The notes: generated by a model not told the origin, from the letters alone. A stretch of DNA of 64,000 nucleotides from Modestobacter sp. DSM 44400 (GCF_900107175.1 NZ_FNOZ01000013.1:1-64000); one strand, 5' to 3'; shown: positions 34,536 through 43,210, counted from the stretch's first letter. Translations and numbers: made by a program.

Positions 34536-36242
34536 TCAGACCGCGCAGTTGTAGACCAGGGGCAGCGAGCCGTCGCCCTGCCGCAGGCGCAGGAAGATCT
34601 CCACCGCCCGCCGCTTGGCCTCGGCCATCGGGATCTCCGGGCCCCCGAGCAGCATGTCGGGTGAGGTGGCGAGGTCGGCCCCAGCCGGGTGCCAGTGCCA
34701 GCCGTCGGCGGTGGCGGTCAGCTCCGGCACGGTGTTCTCCGCGCCGATCGCCACGCCGCCGTCGGAGTGTCCGCGGTGGACCAGTGGGCGGACGGCGAAG
34801 TCCCGGCCGCGGATGCCCTTCGCCGCGAGCAGTTCCCGCAGCGGCTCGACCTGGTCGCCGTTGTCCGCCGTCTCGGTCATCCCCACCCGCACCGGCAGGC
34901 CCAACCCGAGGGCTGTCTCCAGGCCGGCCATTGCCTTGGCCCAGGAGCCGCGTCCGCGGTGGGCGTCGTGAGTGGCGGCTGCTGCGCCGTCCAGTGAGGT
35001 CTGCAGCGTCAGCCGGGACCGACCGGACAGCCGTTCCAGTTGGGTGCGCCGATAACCCTGGTAGAGCATCCCGTTGGTCAGGCAGACGACGTCGAGCCGC
35101 TCGGTGGCATACAGCAGCATGTCCACCAGGTCGGGCTCCAGGAAGGGCTCGCCGCCGGTGACGTAGACCTCGGTGAAGCCTTCGGCGACGGCGTCGTCGA
35201 CCAGGGCGCGGAACCGGGGCAGCCCGAGGCTGCGCCGGCGGGCCCGGGGCGAGGAGGCCACCGAGCAGTAGTCGCAGGCCAGGTTGCAGTGGAAGTTGGT
35301 GTAGGCCCACAGCCGCGGCGGGAAGAGCAGGGAGCCGAACAGCGGCAGGACCGGTAGTCCATCGTCGGGAACCGGTGGGGCGTCGGCCCAGGTGACCGGT
35401 GCGGCGGAGAAGTCGGGCACCGCGGACTTGTAGAGCTGGTAACGGCCGCGGGAGCGCTCGGCCGGCGGCACGACCTCCAGGCACGTCGTCCAGTGACCGG
35501 ACTCGACGGTCTCGGCGAAGGCCTCGGGGAGACCGGCGGCGCGGATGGACGCGGCCTGCGCCTGCCAATCGTAGTGCAGCGGCACCAGTTGGGCGCTGGC
35601 ACCCTCCGGCCCCAGGTCGACCAGGGCGAACCAGACGTGCTGGCCACCGTCGTTGGCCGGCCGGCCGAGCACCCCGACGTTGACGACCAGCGTTTCGCCG
35701 CCGTCCCGGCGCGGGACCCGGCGGGTCCAGGGCAGCCCGGAGTGGGTGCAGCAGATGACATCGGCGCCGGAGGCCTCGACGCGCAGCCGGTGCTGCTCGT
35801 CGGACAGCGACTCCCACCAGAAGTCGTTGACCGCGAGCGTCGAGCCGTGCACCAGGTGGACGTCGACCCCGTCGATGTCCTCCCGGCGCTCGGTGGGCAG
35901 CGTCCGCATCCAGGCGGCGAAGGCGGGGGAGGTGTGCGCGAAGGTGTAGTCGTAGGCGATGGCGGCGAAGGCGTTGTCGGCGTCGTCGGTGTATCCGCAG
36001 CCACAGTCTTCCTGCCCGCTGCCGATCGCCACCTCGTAGTTGCCGGCGATGCACTCGATCCCCGAGCTCAGCAGCAGCGGCCAGATGGCCTCGGGCTCGG
36101 CTCCGTAGGCGCCGAAGTCCCCCAGGCAGACGAGCCGGTCGGCGCCGAGGGCCCGCGCCTGCTCGACGAAGGCGCGCAGGGCGTAGGGGTTGGAGTAGGT
36201 GCCGCCGCAGACGGCCAATCTCGTCACGCTCCGGGAACCCAC
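34536..36242 (-). CDS. metallophosphoesterase-radical SAM fusion protein
   Basis: A 568-residue two-part protein. Residues ~1-255 are a calcineurin-like metallophosphoesterase: LAVCGGTYSNPYALRA (where DxH is normally found), LVCLGDFGAYG, CIAGNYEVA, DCGCGYTDDADN, HLVHGS and VICCTHSGLPW. Metal ligands of motif I are changed, but GD, GN and the distal His remain. Residues ~310-568 are a radical SAM enzyme with FHCNLACDYCSVASS (CX3CX2C) and VYVTGGEPFLEPDLVDML, ending YNCAV. The start GTG 36242 follows GGAAGG. I recall the phosphoesterase type from clusters annotated as arsenosugar biosynthesis. It is divergent from the glycosyltransferase gene. Confidence 0.88.
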   Translation of the reverse strand: MGSRSVTRLAVCGGTYSNPYALRAFVEQARALGADRLVCLGDFGAYGAEPEAIWPLLLSSGIECIAGNYEVAIGSGQEDCGCGYTDDADNAFAAIAYDYTFAHTSPAFAAWMRTLPTERREDIDGVDVHLVHGSTLAVNDFWWESLSDEQHRLRVEASGADVICCTHSGLPWTRRVPRRDGGETLVVNVGVLGRPANDGGQHVWFALVDLGPEGASAQLVPLHYDWQAQAASIRAAGLPEAFAETVESGHWTTCLEVVPPAERSRGRYQLYKSAVPDFSAAPVTWADAPPVPDDGLPVLPLFGSLLFPPRLWAYTNFHCNLACDYCSVASSPRARRRSLGLPRFRALVDDAVAEGFTEVYVTGGEPFLEPDLVDMLLYATERLDVVCLTNGMLYQGYRRTQLERLSGRSRLTLQTSLDGAAAATHDAHRGRGSWAKAMAGLETALGLGLPVRVGMTETADNGDQVEPLRELLAAKGIRGRDFAVRPLVHRGHSDGGVAIGAENTVPELTATADGWHWHPAGADLATSPDMLLGGPEIPMAEAKRRAVEIFLRLRQGDGSLPLVYNCAV

Positions 36243-36369
36243 CCAGGCCTTCCGGACCTTCCGCGCGCAGGCTGCGGATCGGGGAAGGGTCGCCCGGGGT
36301 CACCGGGTTCCCTGCCCGGGACGCCCCGTCGGAGGCGTCTGCGAACCGGACGGCGACTGGAGGCGGTCG

Positions 36370-37194
36370 GTGACAGGTCTGCGCGGCGGTCCGGTGGCAG
36401 GAGCCTCGGCAGCAGCGGCGCTGCCGTTGACCGTGTCCATCGTCGTCCCGGTGTTGGACGAAGCAGCCAAGGTCGCCGGCGCACTCGACCGGTTGACGCG
36501 CGACTTTCCGGGCTGCGAGGTGGTCGTGGTCGACGGCGGCTCCACCGACAGCACTCCCCGGCTGGTCCGAGCACCGGCCCGCGTGGTGTCCACCTCTCCC
36601 GGCCGGGGACACCAGGTGAACGTAGGCGCTGCGCACACCTCCGGGGAGGTGCTGTGGTTCCACCACGTGGACACCCACGTCGACCCGGTGGCGCTGGGGC
36701 AGCTGCGGGCGGCTTTGGCCGACCCGGCCGTCGTCGGCGGCGGTCTGACGCTGCGGTTCGACCGTCGCAGCGCGGGCCTGGACTACGTCGCAGCCACCTC
36801 CAATGCCCGGGCGCGGCGGTTGCACTGGGTCTTCGGAGACCAGGCGATGTTCATTCGCCGGTCGGTGTTCGAGGAGCTGGGTGGGTTTCCCGAGTTGCCC
36901 TTGATGGAGGACCTGGAGATGTCGCGGCGCCTGGCGCGCGCCGGCCGGATGGTCCTGCTCCCCGCCACGTCGACGGCTTCGGCGCGCCGGTTCGACGAGC
37001 ACGGCACGCTCCGGCTCCTGGTGTTCATGCAGTGGCTCAAGCTCCTCTACTTCCTCGGTGTCGACCCCGCTGACCTCGCCCGTCGCTACGCGGCCGGACC
37101 GCGGTGGCCGGTCGGCCGCCGATCTGCCCGTCGCCGGCCCGGCGTCCCGGCACACCCGGTCCCGGTCGCCGCGGGTAGATGGGACGCCCAGTGA
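36370..37194 (+). CDS. glycosyltransferase family 2, TIGR04283 (rSAM-associated/arsenosugar-type)
   Basis: A 274-residue GT-A glycosyltransferase: LTVSIVVPVLDEAAKVAGAL, CEVVVVDGGSTDSTPRLV, GRGHQVNVGAAHTSGEVLWF, HHVDTHVDP (DxD-like), FGDQAMFIRRSVFEELGGFP and LPLMEDLEMSRRLARAGR. This pattern is that of TIGR04283, a family defined by co-occurrence with radical SAM/selenodomain proteins and now named arsenosugar biosynthesis glycosyltransferase. GTG 36370 follows GGAGG at 6-nt spacing. Its stop overlaps the MFS gene start, so the two form an operon, divergent from the radical SAM fusion gene. Confidence 0.9.
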   Translation: MTGLRGGPVAGASAAAALPLTVSIVVPVLDEAAKVAGALDRLTRDFPGCEVVVVDGGSTDSTPRLVRAPARVVSTSPGRGHQVNVGAAHTSGEVLWFHHVDTHVDPVALGQLRAALADPAVVGGGLTLRFDRRSAGLDYVAATSNARARRLHWVFGDQAMFIRRSVFEELGGFPELPLMEDLEMSRRLARAGRMVLLPATSTASARRFDEHGTLRLLVFMQWLKLLYFLGVDPADLARRYAAGPRWPVGRRSARRRPGVPAHPVPVAAGRWDAQ

Positions 37195-38597
37195 GCACAG
37201 AGATGGCCGCGGCCAGCATCGGCGACCGACTCGACCGGCTGGCGTGGAGCCGCCGGCACACCACCATCCTGATCGCGCTGGGCGCCGGATGGATGTTCGA
37301 CTCCTTCGAGGTGCAGGTCTTCTCCAGCGCCGTCGGACCGCTGGGGGACGAGTTCCGGGCCTCGGTGTTCGCCCGCGACGCCGTCCTGGCCGTCTGGCTG
37401 GTCGGGATCCTGCTCGGCGCCCTCGTCGGCGGCCGGCTCACCGACCGGTTCGGGCGGCGGCGGCTCTTCCTGGTCACCTTGCTCTGGTACGCCGGCTTCA
37501 CCATGCTCACCGGCCTGGCCCCGTCGCTGGGCTGGGTGTACGCGCTGCGCTTCCTGGCCGCCCTCGGCGTGGGCGCCGAGTACGCGATCGTCAATGCCGC
37601 CATCGCCGAATTCATGCCCGCGCGGGTGCGCGGCCGGGCCAATGCGGTGGTGATGAACTTTTGGCCGGCCGGCGCGATCCTCGCCGCGCTGATGGCCTAT
37701 CTGTTGCTGAACAGCGCGGCGCTCAGTGCGGGGCTCTCCTGGCGGTTGACGTTCGTGGTCGGCGGCCTGCTGGCCCTGGTGGTGCTGTTCTTCCGCCGTC
37801 GGATCCCGGAGTCCCCGCGGTGGCTGGCCGTCCGCGGCCGGCACGCCGAGGCCGACGCGATCGTCTGCGCGCTCGAGGCTGCGTCCGGGCAGCCGGCTTC
37901 GCCCGGCCACGCTTCTGCCGAGGTGGCGCCGCTCGCGACGGGTGCCGCGCTGCGGGAACTGGTCCGCCGCCATCCGGGACGGCTTGCCCTGGGCGCGAGC
38001 CTGGACCTGGCCGAGGCGTTCGGCTACTACGGCCTGTTCGCGCTGCTGTCGGTGGTCGTCCTCCCTCAGGTGCAGTTCTCTCAGGCCGAGATCCCGTTCT
38101 TCTACATCCTGGGCAATCTCGGTGCGCTGGCCGGCGGGCTGCTGATGAGCAGCTTCTTCGACCGGCTCGGTCACCGCCGGACGGTGCTGGGCTGCTACAC
38201 CGCCGCTGCTGCCGGCGTCGGGTTCCTGGCGGCGGCGACGGCGACCGGCAGCGCTGCGTGGGTGACCGTGGCTTTCGTGGTGGCGAACGCCTGCGCCACC
38301 GCGGCCTGGACGTCGGCTTATCCGACGTTCACCGAGCTGTTTCCGACCCACCTGCGCGGCGCGGGCGTCGGGGCCTCGGTCGCCATTGGACGGGTCGGCG
38401 CGATCGTGGGCACCCTGCTGCTGCCCGCCCTGGCCACCACAGCCGGCGCCACCACCTCCTATCTGCTCGTCGTCGGATTCTGGCTCGCAGGGGCTGGCGC
38501 CATGGCGGTGTACGCGCGGCGGGGCGGCCCGGAGGCGGCCGGCCGGTCGCTGGAAGCCCTCTCCCCGCGGTCCGACCTCGCGACCACGGCCGCCTGA
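37191..38597 (+). CDS. MFS transporter, sugar-porter/benzoate-type
   Basis: A 468-residue, 12-segment major facilitator. Seen are IALGAGWMFDSFEVQVFSSA (segment 1 with the acidic residue of aromatic-acid/sugar porters), GGRLTDRFGRRRLFLVTLLW (motif A), RVRGRANAVVMNFW, RRRIPESPRWLAVRGR and GLLMSSFFDRLGHRRTVLG. Start GTG 37191 overlaps the glycosyltransferase stop (GTGA); ATG 37179 in frame is an alternative. Coupling to the glycosyltransferase suggests it exports or imports the glycosylated product. A partial, dead copy is at 30362-30814. Confidence 0.92.
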   Translation: MSTEMAAASIGDRLDRLAWSRRHTTILIALGAGWMFDSFEVQVFSSAVGPLGDEFRASVFARDAVLAVWLVGILLGALVGGRLTDRFGRRRLFLVTLLWYAGFTMLTGLAPSLGWVYALRFLAALGVGAEYAIVNAAIAEFMPARVRGRANAVVMNFWPAGAILAALMAYLLLNSAALSAGLSWRLTFVVGGLLALVVLFFRRRIPESPRWLAVRGRHAEADAIVCALEAASGQPASPGHASAEVAPLATGAALRELVRRHPGRLALGASLDLAEAFGYYGLFALLSVVVLPQVQFSQAEIPFFYILGNLGALAGGLLMSSFFDRLGHRRTVLGCYTAAAAGVGFLAAATATGSAAWVTVAFVVANACATAAWTSAYPTFTELFPTHLRGAGVGASVAIGRVGAIVGTLLLPALATTAGATTSYLLVVGFWLAGAGAMAVYARRGGPEAAGRSLEALSPRSDLATTAA

Positions 38598-38618
38598 CCA
38601 CACCACCGGAAGACTGGA

Positions 38619-39182
38619 ATGCCGCATCGGGAGAACGTGTCCATCGGCGTCGGCGACGTCGCCCTGACCGATGCCTCGGGCACCCGGACCGTCCTGGGCG
38701 GCCCGCCCGGGGTCCAGGTCGTGGTGCTGATGCGCCATCGGCACTAGCTGCCGTGCCAGCAGCACCTGGTCCAGGTGCAGAACGCGCACGACGATCCGCG
38801 GATCGGGCTGCTGCTGATCGGCTTCAGTCCCGCCGACCGGCTGGACCCCATCGCCCGCCGGCTCGGCTGGACCGGCGCCGTCCTCAGCGACCCCGACCGG
38901 GAGCTGTACCGGCGGCTGGGCATCGGCCGTGCACCGTGGTGGCGGGTCTACACCCCGGCCACGCTGGCCATCTACGTCCGTGCGCGGCGGGCCGGCCGGC
39001 GTCCTTCCCGGCCCACCGGTGAGGACACCCGGCAGCTCGGCGCGGACGCAATCATGGTCGGAGCAACGGTGCTGACACTGTGGCGTCCCCGCAGCCCGGA
39101 CGACCGGCCATCCGCCGCCGACGTGCTCGACGAGGGCAGGCGGGCGCTGGCGACCGGCGGCCCGGCGAGTGATCCGGCGTGA
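38619..39182 (+). pseudogene. peroxiredoxin-like protein with in-frame amber codon
   Basis: From ATG 38619 one frame reads to 39182 except for TAG at 38745-38747. Before the stop: IGVGDVALTDASGTRTVLGG and GVQVVVLMRHRH. After it: LPCQQHLVQVQNAHDDPRIG, LLLIGFSPADRLDPIARRLG and RAPWWRVYTPATL. It is an AhpC/TSA-like redoxin; the TAG sits at the position before LPC, within the expected CxxC-like active site (H-x-LPC). The rest of the frame is undamaged, so the nonsense change is recent. Its TGA overlaps the next gene's GTG. Confidence 0.8.
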
Positions 39183-40207
39183 GCGTCGGCGGCGGAGCAG
39201 GCGACGGGCACCGGCCGGATGAGGTCGATGTACTGGTCATCGGCGCCGGCCAGGCGGGCTTGGGAACGGCCTACTGGCTCCGCCGGTGCGGCATCGAGCG
39301 GCTGCTCGTCGTCGACGCACAGCCCGTCGGACAGAGTTGGCTGGACCGTTGGGACAGCCTCCGGCTGTTCACCCCTCACCGGTCCAGCGCGCTGCCGGGG
39401 TTGGCGTTCCCGGACGGTCCGCACCGGGCCCCCTCCCGGGTGGAGATGGCGCCCTACCTGAGTGCCTATGCCGCGCACCCGGGCCTGCCCGTGGAGACCG
39501 GGGTGCGCATCTCGCGGCTGACCGGAGATCCGGAAGGTCTCATGGCGTGGACCTCGACGGGTGCGAGCCTCCGGTCTGCACGCTGAGGTCGTCCAGCTGC
39601 ACTCGGCTGCCTACCGCCGACCGAGCGACGTCCCGCCCGGCCCGGTGCTGGTCGTCGGCGGCGGCAACTCCGCCGCGCAGCTGGCGATCGAGCTGGCGGG
39701 GACGCACGAGGTGACCGTCGTCAGCTCCCGGCCCCTGTGGTTCCTGCCCGAGGGCGTCCTCGGGGTGAACATGTACTGGTGGACCCTGCTGACCGGCGTC
39801 CTCAACTCCGCCAGCACCTCACCGGTGTCGCGGTACGTCCAGCGGCGGGGCGACGCGATCGTCGGTCGGCAGGTGCGGGACCTGGCTGACAGCGGGCAGC
39901 TCCGGCTCCTGCCGCACCGCCTCGTGGCGGCGGAGGAACGGCGCGTCACCCTGGCCGACGGGACGTCGCTGCCGGTCACGTCGGTGCTGTGGTGCACCGG
40001 CTTCCGGCCCGACACCGCATGGGTCCAGCCCCGGGCGCCACGAACGCCGCCGGTACGCCGATCGACCAGGGCGGTGCGTCCCCTGTCCCGGGGCTGCACT
40101 GGGTGGGCCTGCCGTGGCAGACCCGGCTGAACTCCGCGATCATCGCCGGCGTCGACCGGGACGCCCGGGCAACGGCACAGCGCGTCGTGCGTTCGCTGCG
40201 GAGTTGA
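39179..40207 (+). pseudogene. FAD/NAD(P) oxidoreductase, broken paralogue of 25498
   Basis: Three pieces match the intact protein at 25498 in order. 39179-39586 gives VDVLVIGAGQAGLGTAYWLR and SWLDRWDSLRLFTPHRSSAL. From 39585 in a new frame come AEVVQLHSAAYRRPSDVPPG and VLVVGGGNSAAQLAIEL on to LWCTGFRPDTAWV. A second shift near 40020 leads to PVPGLHWVGLPWQTRLNSAI and a TGA at 40207. About 35 residues between the two Rossmann motifs (the ATGPFHRPHRP region) are deleted at the first break. Start GTG 39179 overlaps the redoxin stop. Confidence 0.88.
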
Positions 40208-40233
40208 CCGGCGTCCTCTGATCCAGGCGATGG

Positions 40234-41700
40234 TCAGCGGTGGCTGTCGAGCAGCGCCCGCCGCACCCGGACGACCGTTCCGGTCAGCAGCCGGGCCGCC
40301 GGGGCCGCCAGCCGCCCCTGGACGCGTTCCACCGCGGTATTCCATACGCCGTCGTTGTAGGTCGGATAGGCGTGCGTGGTGCCGGCCAGCGCCGAGGCGC
40401 GCATCCCGTGCCGGACGGCGAGGGTGAGCTCCCCGAGCGTCTCACCGGCCCGGGGGCCGACGACCGTGGCACCGACCAGACGACTTCGGCGGTCGAGGAC
40501 CAGCGCGGTGAACCCATCGGTCTGCCCATCGGTCACGGCCCGGTCGAGATGGGTGTGCGCCGCCCGGTGCACGGTGCAGCCGGCCGGCGGGGCGGCGGTC
40601 GAGACCCCGACGGCGGCGAGCTCGGGATGGGTGTAGGTCACCCGGGGGACCACCGGATCGACACGGCGCCGCAGCCCGAGGACGGCGTTTGACGCGGCAA
40701 GGCTGCCGTGCACCCCGGCGGTGTGGGTGAACTGCGGGTGCCCGGTCAGGTCACCGGCGGCCCAGATCCGGGGGCTGGTGCTGCGCAGCGCGTCGTCCAG
40801 GACGACGGTGTGGTCGTCTCGAAGCTGGACGCCGGCGGCCGCGCAGCCCAGCTCATCGGTGCGGGGACGACGTCCCACGGCCACCAGCAGATCCTCGAAG
40901 GGCACGACCGCGTCGTCGGCGAGCAGCAGTTCACCGCCCTGGTCGTGGTGGGTGACTCCGGTGACGTGCTGTCCCAGCATCAGGCGCACGCCGTCGCGCC
41001 GCAGGGACTCGGCCACCAGCGAGGCGGCGTCCGGGTCCTCCTTGCCGAGCAGCCGGTCGGCACCCTCGACGAGGGTCACCTCGGCGCCCAGCCGGGCGAA
41101 AGCCTGGGCCAGTTCGCAGCCGATCGGGCCGCCGCCCAGCACGGCCAGCCGGGTCGGCAGGTCGGTCAGGTCCCACACCGTGTCACTGGTCAGCACGCGG
41201 CCAGGATCCAGGCCCGGGATCGGCGGCAGGGCTGGTGCCGCGCCGGTGGCCAGCAGTGCCTGCCGGAAGCGCACCGGCTGCCCGTCGACGTCGGCGGTGT
41301 CCGGGCCGGTCAGCCGTGCGGTGCTGAAGATCACGTGCACCCCAGCGGCGCGCAGTGCCTCCGGGGAGTCGACCGGGGCGATCGTGGCGATCGCTGCCTG
41401 CACGTGGGCCATCACCCGCGGAAAATCCACCCGGACACCGTCGACCTCCACCCCGAGCGGACCGGCGGAGCGGGCAGTCGCCGCGGCGGAGGCTGCGGCG
41501 AGCAGCGACTTGGACGGGACGCAGCCGGTCCACAGGCAGTCGCCACCGGTTCGGTCACGCTCCACGAGAAGTACCCGCGCACCCAGACCGGCCGCGGTCT
41601 TCGCCCCCACCATGCCCGCCGTGCCGCCGCCGACGACCAGCAGGTCCCAGACGCCGGACGGCACGGACGGGGACGCGGGCGCCGACGATGTGGCGGTCAT
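40234..41700 (-). CDS. pyridine nucleotide-disulfide oxidoreductase, third of operon with sigma/anti-sigma
   Basis: A 488-residue class I disulfide oxidoreductase: WDLLVVGGGTAGMVGAKTAA, redox pair in GGDCLWTGCVPSKSLL (CX4C), LAVLGGGPIGCELAQAF, IWAAGDLTGHPQFTHTA and a C-terminal HAYPTYNDGVW dimer segment. The ~30 residues at the end are basic and may contact membrane or DNA. No C-terminal CC is present, so it is not a canonical MerA. ATG 41700 overlaps the anti-sigma stop by 4 bp (ATGA), placing it in one operon after sigma and anti-sigma genes; it is probably a redox enzyme made in response to the stress they sense. Confidence 0.93.
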   Translation of the reverse strand: MTATSSAPASPSVPSGVWDLLVVGGGTAGMVGAKTAAGLGARVLLVERDRTGGDCLWTGCVPSKSLLAAASAAATARSAGPLGVEVDGVRVDFPRVMAHVQAAIATIAPVDSPEALRAAGVHVIFSTARLTGPDTADVDGQPVRFRQALLATGAAPALPPIPGLDPGRVLTSDTVWDLTDLPTRLAVLGGGPIGCELAQAFARLGAEVTLVEGADRLLGKEDPDAASLVAESLRRDGVRLMLGQHVTGVTHHDQGGELLLADDAVVPFEDLLVAVGRRPRTDELGCAAAGVQLRDDHTVVLDDALRSTSPRIWAAGDLTGHPQFTHTAGVHGSLAASNAVLGLRRRVDPVVPRVTYTHPELAAVGVSTAAPPAGCTVHRAAHTHLDRAVTDGQTDGFTALVLDRRSRLVGATVVGPRAGETLGELTLAVRHGMRASALAGTTHAYPTYNDGVWNTAVERVQGRLAAPAARLLTGTVVRVRRALLDSHR

Positions 41701-41972
41701 CGGCGACCCTCCACGAGCTCGTCGACCACCCGGTGCATACGGTGCACCGCTGCCGGATCGGGACGCAGCCGTGCCGAGAGCCGCCACATCGCCCACCGCA
41801 GCGACCGGAAGTCCTCGACCGCGCTGGCGCAGCGGGCGCACTCGGCCAGGTGTGCTTCCAGGCGGGGGACCTCCGCCGGGTCCAGTGGGGCGGACGGATC
41901 GGCGTCGAGGTAGCGCTGCAGGCGGGCAGCGGTGAAGTGACAGGACAGCATCCGCCGGGCGCCGGCGATCAT
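41697..41972 (-). CDS. zinc-binding anti-sigma factor (ZAS-like)
   Basis: A 91-residue protein with the zinc anti-sigma motif HLAECARCASAVEDF (H-x3-C-x2-C) and an upstream Cys/His in MLSCHFTAARLQRYLD, as in RsrA- and ChrR-type anti-sigma factors. Its small size means no membrane part, so it would hold the sigma factor in the cytoplasm and release it when the zinc thiols are oxidised or replaced by metal. ATG 41972 overlaps the sigma stop (ATGA), and its own stop overlaps the reductase start. Confidence 0.88.
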   Translation of the reverse strand: MIAGARRMLSCHFTAARLQRYLDADPSAPLDPAEVPRLEAHLAECARCASAVEDFRSLRWAMWRLSARLRPDPAAVHRMHRVVDELVEGRR

Positions 41973-42532
41973 CGGACACTTCCTTCGCGGTCGGTGTGGG
42001 CACGGAGGTGGGTGCGCATCCGCTGGCGGGCCCGGCTCAGCCGGGACATGACCGTGCCCAGGGGGATGCCCAGGGTTTCGGCGACCTCGGCGTAGGTCAG
42101 CCCGTTGACGTCCACCAGGACGACGACGGTCCGGAACTTGGGGTCCAAGCTCCGGATGGCGCGCTCCAGGTCGTCGGGCAGGATGTCCCTCACAAGCTGC
42201 TCCTCCGGGCTTGGCTCGGCGAGGGCACCGAAGGCAGGACGCACCCCGGGCAGGATGCTGATGTCCTCGACGGTGTCCGGCCGGCGCCGACGGTTCATGT
42301 TGACGTGGGTGTTGCGCAGGATGGTCAGCAGCCAGGCCCGCGGATGCGCTCCGTCGAAGCCGTCCAGTGCCCGCCACGCACGCACCAGGCTCTCCTGGGT
42401 CAGGTCCTCGGCTTCGGCCCAGGATCCGGTGAGCGTGCGGGCGACCCGCAGCAGGATTTCGATCTCCGGCTCGACGTGGGCGCGGAACGACTCGGCCCGC
42501 CGAACGTCGGGATCAGCCGGCGGAGAGGACAT
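41969..42532 (-). CDS. ECF sigma factor
   Basis: A 187-residue sigma-70 ECF protein. Region 2 reads ILLRVARTLTGSWAEAEDLT and HPRAWLLTILRNTHVNMNRR. Region 4 reads FRTVVVLVDVNGLTYAEVAE and PLGTVMSRLSRARQRM. Start ATG 42532 lies near CCGAGG. On the minus strand upstream, GGAAAC (42600-42605) and GGGAAC (42563-42568) resemble ECF -35 elements, suggesting autoregulation. Sigma, anti-sigma and reductase genes overlap by 4 bp each, a strict stoichiometric operon resembling SigR-RsrA logic. The next gene upstream is divergent. Confidence 0.93.
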   Translation of the reverse strand: MSSPPADPDVRRAESFRAHVEPEIEILLRVARTLTGSWAEAEDLTQESLVRAWRALDGFDGAHPRAWLLTILRNTHVNMNRRRRPDTVEDISILPGVRPAFGALAEPSPEEQLVRDILPDDLERAIRSLDPKFRTVVVLVDVNGLTYAEVAETLGIPLGTVMSRLSRARQRMRTHLRAHTDREGSVR

Positions 42533-42692
42533 GCCTCGGAAACCCGGTGATCGCCGCCACCTGTTCCCGGGCCGTCCCGGCGAGTCAGTTGATTTCTGAG
42601 TTTCCGGACGATGGGTCCTCGGCTGCCGCTTCGTTATCCATTCGTTGCCCCGTGCCCGCGTCCACCCGGATCCCGGGGTAACACAACGAGGC

Positions 42693-43210
42693 ATGAGCTA
42701 CGTCACTGATGACACAACGCATGCCGACCGTGCCGACGCAGGGCGGATGGCCCGTGGCTGGGCTGGGGCTTCGTCGCCGGCTTCCTGGCGGGAGGGCCGT
42801 TCATCGCGTTGAACGCCTGGTTCGCCGGCTCGATGGGGAACCCGCCGCTCACGCCCTTCCGGGTCGTCGCGACCATTGTGCAGGGGCCGCCGCCACCCCA
42901 GGCGACCATCTGGATCGGCATGCTGATCCACTCACTGCTGTCCGGCATCTTCGGGCTGGTGTTCGCCGCCCTGATCGCATCGATGCGGCGCCGGACCTCG
43001 CACGGCGCGCTGCTGTGGGCCGGGCTGATCTACGCCGGGCTGATCTACATCGTCGATTTCCAGGTGCTCGCCCGGTTCATCCACCAGTTCTCCGCCTTGC
43101 GGGCCACCAACCAGCCTCTCGAACTGGCCGCGCACCTCGTCTTCGGTGCCGTGCTGGTCGCGCTCCTTGCCCTGTGGGCCCCGCGCACCCGCGGGCGCCG
43201 CGCCGAGTAG
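42693..43210 (+). pseudogene. small membrane protein with a one-base N-terminal frameshift
   Basis: ATG 42693, with CGAGG upstream, reads MSYVTDDTTHADRADAGRMA. A base appears to be missing near 42754, because the membrane protein continues in another frame: WLGWGFVAGFLAGGPFIALN, IWIGMLIHSLLSGIFGLVFA, LLWAGLIYAGLIYIVDFQVL and LAAHLVFGAVLVALLALW. About four transmembrane segments are seen. If the deletion is a sequencing error, the product is ~172 residues; otherwise a TTG at 42809 could give 133. The family is unknown to me. It is divergent from the sigma operon. Confidence 0.6.

Noticed and set aside
38745-38747. TAG in the redoxin gene as pyrrolysine
   Set aside because: Pyrrolysine is not expected in this type of organism, no Pyl genes are seen, and many neighbours are broken; a nonsense mutation is simpler.
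40234-41700. Calling the sigma-operon reductase a mercuric reductase
   Set aside because: It has the CX4C redox pair but lacks the C-terminal vicinal Cys pair that defines MerA; the true MerA is at 43723.
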